A DNA stretch of 64,000 bases. It comes from Isoetes taiwanensis (taxonomy: Eukaryota; Streptophyta; Lycopodiopsida; Isoetales; Isoetaceae). Numbering within the stretch: the stretch's first letter is position 1; every line of letters begins with the position of its first letter. This document shows positions 29,886 through 41,429 of this stretch, piece after piece. The notes beneath the pieces were generated by a model. That model made no database searches. It worked only from the letters and a program-made list of their open reading frames with translations, and was not told the origin of the DNA. The DNA is taken from the NCBI GenBank assembly GCA_021234155.1, contig JAJEKV010000013.1:9001193-9065192 (forward strand), written 5' to 3'. The position numbers and the translations under genes were made by a program.

Positions 29886-31050
29886 CGACCTGAATTTTGG
29901 TCCACAAGGGGTTTTTTAGTTGTACGGAAGTGTTGTTTTATGCCAAAAACAACACCAAAATGGCCCCAAAAGTCCACGCGGCCCGCTTATCCGATTTGCA
30001 CAAAGAGACAAGTGGTTTTTGGCAAAAATCCCACGGTGGTCTTTTGGCGTAAAAAACCACGCATAGAAAAAATTGACGTAGTTTTTGTGATTTTTGTCAA
30101 CGGTATTTTTTTTCCTTCTTGACCGTTGTTTTTGGAGTAGCCACGCGTTGTTTGTCTTGTAAATAGCACACATGTAGGTTCGAATATTAGTACACGTGGA
30201 AAACTAAAAAGGACAGCTTGTTTTTCTCTTTCCATTTGTGTGTTTTTTTTTTTTCTATTTGTAGTTTTTAAGTTGACATTGTTTTCCCAAAAAATATACA
30301 TAATTTTCAAGAAATCCACATGTTTTGTATAAAAAACAATTTGTTTTCAAATGTTGTTCTCCTCAATGTGACATGTAGAAAGTAGAAAGTAGACGATCAT
30401 TTTTTAAAATAGTTGTTTTCAAATGTTGTTTTTACGGGAAAAAAAAACCACATGGCCTTTCATTTCTAGCGTTGTTTTTGGATCAAAATTTTAAAACCAC
30501 ATAATTAGAAAAAAAAATTGACATGTAGATAAAAGCAATACTACACGCCAGAAAACAATATTACAAGTAAAACAATGTGTTGTTTACGCCGAGAAACAAT
30601 GTCACAAGTAAAACAATGCATTGTTTTTAATATCTAATAACCAATCAAGCATTGACACGCAGGCACACTCAAATAAAAAATTAATACAAATCACAATTTA
30701 AAGCCAATATAATCATATTTTATTTTTTTCTATGATGAATTTTTTTGGGAATCGAGTATTGTTTTTGACCATTATTTCTAAGTGCTTGATTCCACAAACG
30801 TTTTTATTTTATGCCACATATCTAAGGTTGGAAAATTTTTTATCATAAGTTCTTGTGTTAAGTTCCAATGGTACAAGAGTGGACACTTATAAAACTAAAA
30901 CTATAGTAAACAATCAATTAAAATTACTTTTATATTTACAATACAAGAACTTCATATCTTTAATATTTAACAATTGAAACCGTAGATTACATTCCGTAAT
31001 TCCAAATGATGTTTACATTCCATTTTACACTTCAAGACCACGCATCGCTT
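29886..31050. other. AT-rich stretch with TTGTTTTT motifs
   Basis: There is no gene. AAACAATGT/ACATTGTTT-type short inverted motifs recur (for example AAAACAATGCATTGTTTTT near 30615), and AACAATNTNACAAGTAAAAC is repeated at 30566 and 30596. It may be a decayed nonautonomous element. Confidence 0.45.
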
Positions 31051-31930
31051 CATCGTGTTAAAAGCCAAGTTCAAAGCGATGGCTATCCCGCCTCAAGAAG
31101 AAACCAACATTAAATCAATATCGGACTCTCACCAGAACTCACTAGCACAGAGCCAACAAAAATCATCTTGTAACAAATATTCCGGATCCATTTTATTCAC
31201 ATTATCCAAGCAAAAAGACATGAAACCGTTGAAAGGTTCAAGGTATGATGTACTCTTTTACGCGAGACCGCAAGGGAGATGGGATTTGAACCCAAGGGTC
31301 GAGTGGCAAGCTCCAAGCTCCATTAAGAGGCCTATTGCTTCGTGGATTTTGAGCTTTTACCGTAAATTAAATACAATAATAATTAACCGTGATATAGAAG
31401 ATTCAAAAATCTACCGTCCATCTTCACCCCGCCATAGTTGCCGCTATATTTTTCAACCTCGCCTGCACCTAACCAGCCATAGTTCCTTCAACTCGCTTCA
31501 GACCTAACCAGCCACGAATGCTTTGTGGATCGGCCCGACCGACCTATCATGCAAAAACTTCTTAGATCCGCTCTCTCGGCATAGAAAATAAACGAAAAAA
31601 AGAACCTCTAGATCTTTGTTCTCAAGAAGAAACAAGGCCGGCAAAGATCCGGCGCCCTAGGTGCTTGAAGCCCTAACCGCAAAAGAGTAGCCGGGGATCA
31701 AATTTTCTCCCGATTTCTCAAATGGAGCTCCCCAGGAAGGCCTCCGCTTTGCCCCATCCAGTGCAAGAAAAGCTCGCAGATTTGTCAAGTTTTGAGCATT
31801 CTACACCTCGCTTTAAAGAAAGACAGAGGCAACCGGATTTGAAGAAGTTGTAGAAAAAAATGAAGGCGATGGCGCATGTGAGTCAAGCAGAGCCGCCATG
31901 AAGAAACTTCAAAGGCTTGAGAAGTAAAAT
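31051..31930. other. Unassigned stretch with a tRNA-like B box
   Basis: A 150-codon plus frame (31055-31507) is open but unrecognised and probably accidental. On the minus strand near 31299-31281 there is TGGGTTCAAATCCC, a good match to a Pol III B box, preceded about 45 bases upstream by a weak A-box-like TAGGCCTCTTAATGG. A decayed tRNA or tRNA-derived SINE is possible; no cloverleaf could be closed. Confidence 0.3.
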
Positions 31931-31954
31931 GCTTGGGGAAATGCTCGCGTAAAT

Positions 31955-32025
31955 CGCCATAGCCGGAACCATAGCCATCCCGGATCGCCATAGCCGGAAC
32001 CATAGCCATAGCCGGAGAAAGATGC
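31955..32025 (+). repeat. GCCATAGCCGGAACCATAGC repeat
   Basis: CGCCATAGCCGGAACCATAG is repeated twice, followed by CCATAGCCGGAG. It is related to the repeat at 3215-3345. Confidence 0.75.
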
Positions 32026-32055
32026 GCCAAAGCTGAGAAAGAAAGCAATGGTCGT

Positions 32056-32245
32056 GATAAGAATCTTATCCATTAATCTCAGCCCTTTATTTTGTAGCCA
32101 ATAAAATCATAGGGCGAGGATCGCGATCTTCAGCGTCCATCTCTATTGTCAGTAAATCTGAAGCGTTAAAAACAGAGCCAATAAGATGACAGTACCAAGA
32201 TCACCATCTGGGCCGTTTATCTTCATCAAATCTGAACCGTTATTC
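32056..32245. repeat. Duplicated segment with a GATAAG palindrome
   Basis: GATAAGAATCTTATC (32056-32070) is a near-perfect palindrome. It is followed by an imperfect direct duplication (about 75 bases) sharing AGCCAATAA, GATC..CATCT and AAATCTGAA.CGTTA at 32095-32170 and 32172-32243. GATAAG and CCAAT resemble plant light-responsive promoter boxes, but no gene is attached. Confidence 0.45.
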
Positions 32246-32811
32246 TCACATTTGATATTTGATGGGGCATTTTTCCACCACACATTTTAATTCTCAATTT
32301 TAGTTTTCAACCTAACTACTTCCATCTACTTCCTGCAATCTTCAACAAGCCATATGGCCATAGCCAATAATATGGCTGGAACATATTGTTCATTCTCAAT
32401 GAGTGTTGGGATTTTGGGGTTGAAATTGAAAATCTCTCGTCAAAAGCCGAGATCAAAGTTAGTGTTTTCCTATGGGTAAGTCAAGACATCAAAATCTTAT
32501 GACAAGTTTTCCCGTGGGTAATATCAATGCATTTTCTTTTAGGTGCCTAGAGTTTGGAAATGCTACATATGCATTTCTAGCATTTTTACTTGGCGCCATA
32601 TATCATAAGGTAAATTTGTGGGCCATGATATGATCAATCCTTGGTCCTTTGTACTTCTAGAATGATTCTTTGATAACCATAGAAACATTCTTTACAAAGT
32701 TAGGTCTACAAATCCATAGGTAATAAATGTTTATAATGGAATCTTGATGTCGTTCCACATGTGACACCAAAGAAGGGCATGGAAAAAATGATGTGGCCCT
32801 CCAGCTTGGTG
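32246..32811. other. Stretch without features
   Basis: AT-rich sequence with no recognisable gene or repeat family. Confidence 0.4.
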
Positions 32812-32925
32812 ACATGGCATGCCAAGTAAGCAATGTCAAGTTTTGACTAGGCCATTAATGAAAAGATGTACATCTTTGGTTTTTCATGGGGTGACGCTGG
32901 CAAATTTTGGGTGACATGGCATCTA
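32812..32925 (+). repeat. Shared flank box K, copy 1
   Basis: GTGACATGGCATGCCAAGTA, AAGTTTTGACTAGGCCA, AATGAAAAGATG and TTTTGGGTGACATGG also occur at 35908-36020 in the same orientation and at 41300-41420 inverted. Each copy adjoins a 19-bp minisatellite array. Confidence 0.85.
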
Positions 32926-32929
32926 GGTC

Positions 32930-33425
32930 CAACATGTTTGAGCATAGGTGGCATGTTTGAGCCACCTGGGCATGTTTGAGCCGTAGGTGGCATGTTGGAG
33001 CCTATGTGGCATGTTTGAGCCACCTTGGTATGTTTGAGCCTAGGTGGCATGTTGGAGCCACCTTGGCATGTTGGAGCCACCTTGGCATGTTTGAGCACGC
33101 TGCCTAGGTGGCATGTTTGAGCCACCTTGGCATGTTGGAGCCACCTTGGCATGTTGGAGCCTAGGTGGCATGTTGGAGACCACGTGGCATGTTTGAGCCA
33201 CCTTGGCATGTTAGAGCTTGCATGGCATGCTTGAGCCAAATTGGCATGTTGGAGCCCACGTGGCATGTTTGAGCCACCTTGGCATGTTTGAGCCCCATGG
33301 CATGCTTGAGCCAACTTGGCATGTTGGAGCCCACTTGGCATGTTTGAGCCACCTTGGCAAGTTGGAGCATAGGTGGCATGTTAGAGCCCGCATGGCATGT
33401 TTGAGCATGTTGGAGCCTAGGTAGT
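32930..33425 (+). repeat. 19-bp minisatellite array A1 (forward)
   Basis: About 26 units alternate TGGCATGTTTGAGCCACCT and TGGCATGTTGGAGCCTAGG, with units of 18-20 bases. Open frames across it (HATCHLGS-like periodic proteins) are artefacts of periodicity. Confidence 0.95.
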
Positions 33426-33803
33426 AGCCCATGCATTGATATAATCGAGGGCCTAGTTTCTACCACCGATGTCATTGCCAACACGAAAACCAACTACCCT
33501 AGATCCATATCTTCCTTATAAGTTTCATCCGGACTCGGCTCTTGCACTAATCTTGATATGGGAAAAAATAAAAATCATCGACAAGGTTAGGGGGTACATG
33601 ATGTATGGTCTACATTTAAGTATGTAGTCATTATTCTCGAAAGTTAAATTTCACTCAGAGATACAACAGCTTCCACTTGCAAGGCTAAATAACAATGATC
33701 AAGACTCGCCTAGCTTTCTATAACTAGAAATTAAAATTCGCCAACATAACTAATCTCAATACCTAAGATTCGCCTACCATTCTAAATTACACCTATGTAA
33801 CAA
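33426..33803. other. Spacer between opposed minisatellite arrays
   Basis: No gene is recognised. It contains two AAATTCGCC/GATTCGCCTA-like repeats near 33700-33775. Confidence 0.4.
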
Positions 33804-33992
33804 CATGCCACGAGGGCTCTAATACGCCAACGCGGGCTCCATCATGCCACCTAGGCTCTAACATGCCACCTAGGGTCAAGCATGCCACATCAGCCCAACA
33901 TGCCAAATACGCCCAACATGTCAAGTTCTCTAACATGCCAATGTGGGTCGCATGGCACCTAGGCTCAAGCATGCCATCTAGGCACTCGAAAG
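33804..33992 (-). repeat. 19-bp minisatellite array A2 (reverse)
   Basis: About ten decayed units reading CTAACATGCCACCTAGG on the plus strand, the reverse complement of A1. Confidence 0.9.
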
Positions 33993-35606
33993 GGGATATG
34001 GCACGAAACCCCGCGGCCTTGCTAGGTTATTGTAGGGTTTACGCTATGGAGGTCGGGCTTTGGTCCGCTGCACTTGGGACATGGTCGAAAGCAAATGCCG
34101 TTGAAAACACGAGGCGAAGAGAAATTGCAAGAATGGCTTATTCTCCTCCTCCTAGTTTTGCAATTAAAAGTGTAGAGCCCTTTATGCAAGAGCAAAATTG
34201 TTTGGGGTCACTTTCGAATTGGCGACTAGATCGAAACTCAAGTATTTCAGCCTCATAGCTCCCCATGCATGTTTAGAAATGGTCCACCTAGTTATCAAAG
34301 AAGTCGCACCACGTGATCAAAGAAGTCCATTCCCGAGCCTTTGTACTTTGCCTCAACTTGGGTTTCTACACCCACCGACCGCAGGACACTTTTATGAGGG
34401 ATATGTTCTCCCTGACAGATCTTGAATTTTCTTGAGCCCGCCAAGCAAGTTACTTGAATGGAGAATTCAACTGGCCGGATAGGGAAACCGGTCCCTAAGG
34501 GGAGGCATTGGCATTTGCCCTCCCTAAGAGCACACGGGTAGGAAAGCCCCCTCAGAAATCCAAAACCCCATTTCGACAGCTTATTGCTTCTTGTTTTCAA
34601 TCGCAGCCTTCGACCATGTCTCAAGTGCAACTGAATAAAACTCGACCTCCATAACGTAAACCCTACAATAACCTAGCAACGCATATCGTGGTTTACGCTT
34701 TTGGAGGCCATACCCCATCCGCATTGGACCAGATCTTGCACAATGTCATGAGGTAGTGGGAGGGCATTGACGCCGTAAGATCTGAGCCCTAAAACCTTCC
34801 GTAATAGTTCGTCCCAAAGGTCCTCTCTAGAGGGTCCTGGCCACGACGGCAATTCTCCCACCCCGAACTGCGGATCCGACCGCCAAACGGACTCAAACAT
34901 CGGCATTACCCGAGACCAAGTTTCGCGGGCGTAAGACCACCCCCTCCCCTGTAGCGCCAAAGTAGCTCATGTCCAACACGCTCAGAGTGAATTGGCCTTA
35001 GCGAGGGTGCGCACACGCCATGTAGAGGGTTCGTGTTTCTTTTGCTGCAAAAATGACCGTAACTTGGTCCCTAGGGTAATTTCTGTTTTCTGACGACATG
35101 GCTAAGTCAAATCTCCATTCCGAGCCTTTGTACCGCCTCGAACGACAAAACACTTGGGTTTCTACACCTGGCCGACCGCAGGACACTTTTGCGAGGGATA
35201 TGTTCTCCTATTTATCTTGAATTTTCTTGAGCCCGCCGAAGCAAGTTACTTGAATGGAGAATTCAACTACCGGATAGGGAAACCGGTTCGGGAAGGGAGG
35301 CATTGACATTTGCCCTCCCGGATGAGCACCGGTAGGAAAGCCCTCGGAAATCCAAACCCCATTTCGACAGCTTTCTATTGCTTTGTTTTCAACTGCAGCC
35401 TTCCCACCATGTCTCAAGTGCAACTGAATAAAACTCGACCTCCATAACGTAAACCCTACAATAACCTAGCAACGCACGTGGTTTACGCTCGAGGCCATAC
35501 CCCAGCCGATTGGACCGTGATCTTGCACAATGTCATGAGGTAGTGGGAGGGCATTGATGCCGAAGATGGAGCCCTAAAACCTTCTAGAAGAAGTTCGTCC
35601 CAAAGG
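33993..35606 (+). repeat. Direct repeat pair, ~785-bp offset, with an inverted piece
   Basis: Segments 34325-34825 and 35115-35605 match closely: GATCTTGAATTTTCTTGAGC, AGTTACTTGAATGGAGAATT, ATAACGTAAACCCTACAATA, TTGCACAATGTCATGAGGTA. The piece at 34020-34100 is an inverted copy of 34600-34680. A number of small GC-rich indels separate the copies. There is no credible gene. Confidence 0.85.
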
Positions 35607-35900
35607 TTCCAACATGCCACCTAGGTTCCAACATGCCACCTAGGTTCCAACATGCCAAGGTGGCTAGCCCAAACATGGCACGTGGACTCCAACATGCCAA
35701 GGTGGGCTCTAACATGCCACGGGGCTCTAACATGCCAAGGTGGCTCAAACATGCCACCTAAGCTCTAACATGCCACCTAGGCTCAAACATGTCAATGTGG
35801 CTCCATATGCCACGAGGCTCCAACATGCCACCGAGGTTCCAACATGCAAAGGTGGCTCGTGCATGCCACCTAGGCTCAAGCATGCCACCTAGGCACTCCA
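35607..35900 (-). repeat. 19-bp minisatellite array A3 (reverse)
   Basis: About 15 units reading TTCCAACATGCCACCTAGG on the plus strand. It directly precedes flank box copy 2 and together with it forms the left arm of a large inverted repeat. Confidence 0.93.
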
Positions 35901-35907
35901 AGTGGTG

Positions 35908-36020
35908 ACATGGCATGTCAAAGCAAGGCCAAGTTTTGACTAGGCCAAAAATGAAAAGATGTCCATCTTTGGTCTTTTCATTGGGTGATGTTGGCAAAAT
36001 TTTGGGTGACATGGCTAGAT
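35908..36020 (+). repeat. Shared flank box K, copy 2
   Basis: GGTGACATGGCATGTCAAAG, AAGTTTTGACTAGGCCA, AAAAGATGTCCATCTTTGG, GGGTGATGTTGGCAAAATTT. The inverted partner lies at 41300-41420. Confidence 0.9.
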
Positions 36021-36117
36021 GGTGGTGACGGACTAGGACTTTATGCAAGAAATATGATAACCTTTGAAATTTTTGTAGAGGAATTTGGCAAGGGATAGAA
36101 TAGAAGGATCTTGGAGA

Positions 36118-36660
36118 ACTCACAAGCCCCCTTTCCGCTGAAGGGGAGTCCGGATCAGATGTTGGCGCAGGGGATTCACCCCATCTCCCGCATGGTCCCC
36201 GTGAGCATACACACGAGAGAACTCCATGCAAAGTTTTGGATGTGTGAGTCTCCGCCTTGACGCTGAGATGTAAACCCTAGCAAACCCTAGGGTTTGATAG
36301 GGTTTACATTCGATGTCTGGTGACCCGTGAGGGCCCGTGATCTCGACGTGGAATACCCGGCATGCCACGTTTGGATTACCCTCATGGCACCGGGAGACAG
36401 AGCCAAATTTCCTGTCAAGCATACCTTTTCGAGACTCCCTTCACAAGCCCCTTTCCAAAGAAGGGAGTTCTGAAAAGCATGTCAGTTGCTTGGGGATTTG
36501 ACCCCATCTCCTGCATGGTCCCCGTGAGCATACACCCAGAACTCCATGCAAAGTTTCTGATGTGTTAGTCTCCGCGCTTGACGCCGAGATGTAAACCCTA
36601 CCAAACCCTAGGGTTTGGTAGGATTTACATTCTGGGATGCCCTCTCGATCAAGAGGGCCG
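36118..36660 (+). repeat. Duplicated ~200-bp unit with telo-box palindromes
   Basis: Two copies (36118-36320 and 36440-36640) share CTCACAAGCCC, CATGGTCCCCGTGAGCATAC, ACTCCATGCAAAGTTT. Each ends in a palindrome built on the plant telo-box AAACCCTA: about 36268-36307 (AAACCCTAGCAAACCCTAGG...) and 36591-36628 (AAACCCTACCAAACCCTAGG...). The second is palindromic except one base pair. Confidence 0.85.
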
Positions 36661-39600
36661 TGGAACTTGTCCCCTAGGGTAATTTCGGCGTTCGCATGAC
36701 ATGGAGAGGTCGGATCACTAACCGGGGCCTCCTCCATGCCCCAAAATAAAAACGTGGTCTAAACTCCGCCGTGGCCAATCGGTGGCCATCCCAATAAAAA
36801 ATCGAGGGTCTAAAGCTCACCCGAAATACCGGGATTTTCCTATATGCTCGGGGCCACTTGGCAAGCCACCGGCTGAAAACCATGATTTTTCCCCGCCTAT
36901 GCATTAATCATGAATTTCCGGATCATAAACACAAAGAAAAAACACACATAAAAATCCGGGTCTCAAAAAGGTGAAATTTGGCGGATGTGCAGCATGACGC
37001 CGCACACGCAAGAAAAAATGCACCGCAATGGAAGCACAAGCGCAGGCATGAGACGAAGCCCGAGCCAACCCCTTCCCGAGGCCACCTGCCCATAACGCCC
37101 CACCGGGCAAAGGAGCTAGCTTTGCTTCTCCGTGGTCACATGTATACCACCTAGCAGTCCTAGTGCTGCTATTCTCACTTCGATCTTCTACCGTGGCCCT
37201 CGTGGTGACCCCAAATATCTTGTTCTCGCAGCTAGTCCAAGCCGGGGCCGAGGACTCTGGCCGACCCCCACTCCTAACCGAGAACTGCTTTGCCAATGGA
37301 CCCTCGGAACATCCCCATTACCTAGGAGACCAAGTTTCAGGCGTAAGACCACCCCTCTCCAAGAAACGCCAAAGTAGGTCGCTTTTACTACACACTTGTA
37401 GTCAATTGGCATGGAGGTGGATGTTTGAATACCTCCTAGTGGGGGTAAGTGATTGATCCCCCGGGAAAACCGGTAGTGGAACTTGTCCTCTAGGGTAATT
37501 TCTCGCTGCTCCAGACGATGTGGAGAGGTCGGATCGCCAATCCGGGGCCTCCTCCATGCCCCAAAATCGAAAACGGGTTTAAACCCCGCCAGGCCAACGG
37601 TGGCCATCCCAATCAAAAATCGATGGTCTAAAGCTCGCCCGAAAATACCGGGATTTTCCCTCAGACGCCACTTGGCAAGCCAGCTGGCTGAAAATCAGGA
37701 TTTTTCCCCCCCAATGCATTAATTATGAATTTCCTCGAGCATAAACACAAAAAAAACACGATAAAAATCCGGTCTCAAAAAGGTGAAATCTTGGCGGATA
37801 TGCAACATGACGCTGCACACGCAAGAGAAAATGCACCGACAAAGAGAAGCACAAGCAGAGGCATGAGACGAGCTTCCGAGCCAACCCTCTTTCTGAGGCC
37901 ACCGGGCCCAAACGCCCCACTTGGCGCTGGAGCTAGCTTTTCTTCTCCGTGGTCACATGTATACCACCTAGCAGTCCTAGTGCTCCTATTGTCACTTCAA
38001 TCTTCTACCAGGGCCTCGTGGTGAACCCCAAGTATCTTGTTCTTGCAGGCTAATCCAAGCCGGGGCTGAGGATCTGGCCGGACCCCCACCGAATCGAACT
38101 GCTCGCCAATGGACCCTAACATCCCCATTACCTAGGGGACCAAGTTTAAAGTGGGCATAAGACCACCCCCTCCAAGAAACGACAAAGTAGGTCGCTTACT
38201 ACACACTTGTAGTCAATTGGCATGGAGGTGGATGCCTAATACCTCCTAGTGAGGGGTAAGTGATTGATCCCCTCGGGAAAACTCTCGCCGTGGAACTTGT
38301 CCCCTAGGGTAATTCCATGCTCGTTGCTAAACTCCCCTCACAAGGGCGACGCTAAAAACTCATCCGAAATACCGAGGTCGGATCGCCAAACCGGGCCTCC
38401 TCCATGCTCCAAAATCGAAAAACGTGGTCTAAACCCCTCCAAGGCCAACGTGGCCATCCCAATCAAAAATCGAGGGTCTAAAACTCATCCCACATGGAAA
38501 TACGGGATTTTCCTATACTCTCTTGGGGCCACCGGAAATACCGGCAAGCCACTGTGGCTGAAAACCAGGATTTTTCCCTGCCCCATGCATTAATTATGAA
38601 TTTCCGAGCATAAACACAAAGAAAGCAACGATAAAAATTCGGGTCTCGAAAAAGGTGAAATCTTGGCAGGATGTGCAAAGCATGACGCCGCACACGCAAG
38701 AGAAAATGCACCGCAATGGAAGCACAAGCGAGGCATGAGACGAAGCTTCGAGCCAACCCTTCCCGAGACCACCGGATTGTAATCGCCCTATCGGTAGTGG
38801 AGCTAGCTTTGCTTCTCGTGGTCACATGTATACCACCTAGCAGTCCCTAGTGCTGCTTATTCTCACTTCAATCTTCTACGGGGCCTCCCGTGGTGAACCC
38901 CAAATATCTTGTTCTCATGAGGCTAGTCCAAGCCGGGGAGGGGCCGAGGGCTGGACCCCCACTCAGGAGCGGAGGCCTACTTTGCCAATGGACTCGGAAC
39001 ATCCCCATTACCTAGGAGACCAAGTTTAGGTAGGCGAAGACCACCCCCTCTCCAAGAAACGCGCCAAAGTAGGTCGTTTACTACACACTTGTAGTCAATT
39101 GGCATGGAGGTGGATCTTTGAATACCTCCTAGTAGTGGGGGTAAGTGATTGATCCCACAGGAAAACTGGTAGTGGAACTTGTCCTCTAGGGTAATTTCGG
39201 GCGTTCGGGCGATGTGGAGAGGCCGGATCGCCAATCCGGGCCTCCTCCATGCCCCAAAATCAAAACGTGGTTTAAACCACCGTGGCCAGCGGTGGCCATC
39301 CCAATCAAAAATCGATGGTCTAAAGCTTCGCAAAAAATCACCGGGATTTTCCTATGCGCTCAATGACCACTTGGCAAACCAGCTGGCTGAAAATCAGGAT
39401 TTTTCCCGCCCAATGCATTAATTATGAATTTCGAGACATAAACACAAAAAAAAAACACGGATAAAAATCCGGGTCTCGAAAAAGGTGAAATCTTGGCGGG
39501 ATATGCAACATGGCTATTTGCACTACGCCAAGAGAAAAAATGCAATTAAAATAGAAGCCAAGGACCCCACTGAGAGGCATGAGACGAGCTTAGAGCCAAC

Positions 39601-41200
39601 CCTCTTCCGGAGGCCACCGGGTGATGCGTCCTCTTGGCGGTGGAGCTAGCTTTTTCTTCTCCGTGGTCACATGTATACCACCTAGCAGTCCTAGTGCTCC
39701 TATTGTCACTTCAATCTTCTACCGAGGGGCCTCGGGGGTGAACCCCAAGTATCTTGTTCTTGCGAGGCTAATCCAAGGCAAATGAGGGCCGGGCTGGACC
39801 CCACTCAGGATCCGAGGCGGCTCTGCCAATGGACCGGAACATCCCCATTACCTAGGGGACCAAGTTTAAGTGGGCATAAGACCACCCCTCTCCAAGAAAC
39901 GACAAAGTGGGGTGGATTTACTACACACTTGTAGTCAATTGGCATGGAGGTGGATCTTTGAATACCTCCTAGTGAGGGGTAAGTGATTGATCCCACAGGG
40001 AAAACTTCGCCGTGGAACTTGTCCCCTAGGGTAATTTCGCCGTTCGGACGGACGCTTGGCGAGGTCGGATCGCCAATCAGGGGCCTCCTCCATGCTCCAA
40101 AATCAAAACGTGGTCTAAACCTGTCAAGGCCAGCGGTGGCCATCCCAATCAAAAATCGAGGGTCTAAAACTCATCCGGAAATCACAGGGATTTTCCCTAT
40201 ACTCTCGGGGCCACTTGGCAAAGCAGCTGGCTGAAAACCAGGATTTTTCCTGCCCCATGCATTAATTATGAATTTCGGAGCATAAACACAAAGAAAAGCG
40301 CGTGATAAAAATTCGGGTCTCGAAAAAAGGTGAAATCTTGGCGGGATGTGCGGCATGGCGCTGCACGCAAGAAAGAAAAATGCACCGCAATGGAAGCACA
40401 AGCGAGGCATGAGGCGAGCTTAGAGCCAACCCTTCAGGAGACCAGGGCCTGCGCGATCCTACTAGGTAGTGGAGCTAGCTTTGCTTCTCCGTGGTCACAT
40501 GTATACCACCTAGCAGTCCTAGTGCTGCTATTCTCACTTCAATCTTCTACCGGGGCCTCGGGGTGAACCCCAAGTATCTTGTTCTCGCAGAGCTGGTCCA
40601 AGGCGGGGGGCGGGGGGCCGGACCCCCACTCAGGAACAGAGAACTGACTCGCCAATGGACCCGAACATCCCCATTACCTAGGGGACCAAGTTTAGGTGGG
40701 CAGACCACCCCTCTCCAAGAAACGCCAAAGTAGGTGGTTTACTACACACACTTGTAGTCAATTGGCATGGAGGTGGATCTTTGAATACCTCCTAGTGAGG
40801 GGTAAGTGATTGATCCCAGGGGAAAACTTCGGCCGTGGAACTTGTCCCTAGGGTAATTTAAGCCGTTCGGACGGCCTTGGCGAGGTCGGATCGCCAATCC
40901 GGGGCCTCCTCCATGCCCCAAAATCAGCGTGGTCTAAACCTTGTCGGGGCCAACTACGGCCATCCCAATAAAAATCGAGGGTCTAAAAATCATCCGGAAA
41001 TACGGGGATTTTCCTATACTCGAGGGGGGCGGTTAGCAAGCCAGTGGCTGAAAACCAGGATTTTTCCTGCCCCATGCATTAATTATGAATTTCCTGACAT
41101 AAACACAAAGAAAAGCCGCAGGATAAAAATGGGTCTCAAAAAGGTGAAATCTTGGCGGGATGTGCGGCGCTGATGATCTTTATGAAAGAAAATGCACCAG
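36661..41200 (+). repeat. ~0.84-kb macrosatellite, five units plus a partial
   Basis: Units start at TGGAACTTGTCC: 36661, 37477, 38291, 39173, 40013 and 40836, giving periods of 816, 814, 882, 840 and 823. Shared landmarks are CATGTATACCACCTAGCAGT, TAGTCAATTGGCATGGAGGT, CATGCATTAATTATGAATTT, GGTGAAATCTTGGCGG. Two variants alternate: CTGCTATTCTCAC units (near 37150, 38850, 40520) and CTCCTATTGTCAC units (37980, 39700). Differences are mostly small indels in GC-rich spots. There is no coding capacity; the open frames differ from unit to unit. Confidence 0.93.
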
Positions 41201-41299
41201 CATATATACCTTTCGGAGACTCCCTTCACAAGAAAGGGGCCCTAAGTCGAGGTGCACCGCCCCGAGGTGTTTTGCGGCATCCAAGGTCCATGTCACCAT

Positions 41300-41420
41300 C
41301 ATCTAGCCATGTCACCTAAAATTTGCCAACATCACCCAATGAAAAGACCAAAGATGGACATCTTTGGTTTTTAACCTAGTCAAAACTTGACCTTGCTTAC
41401 TTGGCATGCCATGTCACCAC
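41300..41420 (-). repeat. Shared flank box K, copy 3 (inverted)
   Basis: CATGTCACCTAAAATTTGCC, AAAGATGGACATCTTTGG, TAGTCAAAACTTGACCTTGC, GGCATGCCATGTCACC: the reverse complement of the box at 35908, followed by array A4. Confidence 0.9.
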
Positions 41421-41429
41421 TTGGGGTGC

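Noticed and set aside
31055-31507. 150-codon open frame as a gene
   Set aside because: No recognisable domain; composition is as expected by chance in AT-rich repeat-derived DNA, and a possible SINE overlaps on the other strand.
36268-36307. Interstitial telomere array
   Set aside because: Only two telo-box repeats per arm are present, arranged as a palindrome and not as a tandem array.
37188-37616. Open frames of 100-140 codons in the macrosatellite
   Set aside because: The frames are not kept between units; each is broken by indels in the next unit.
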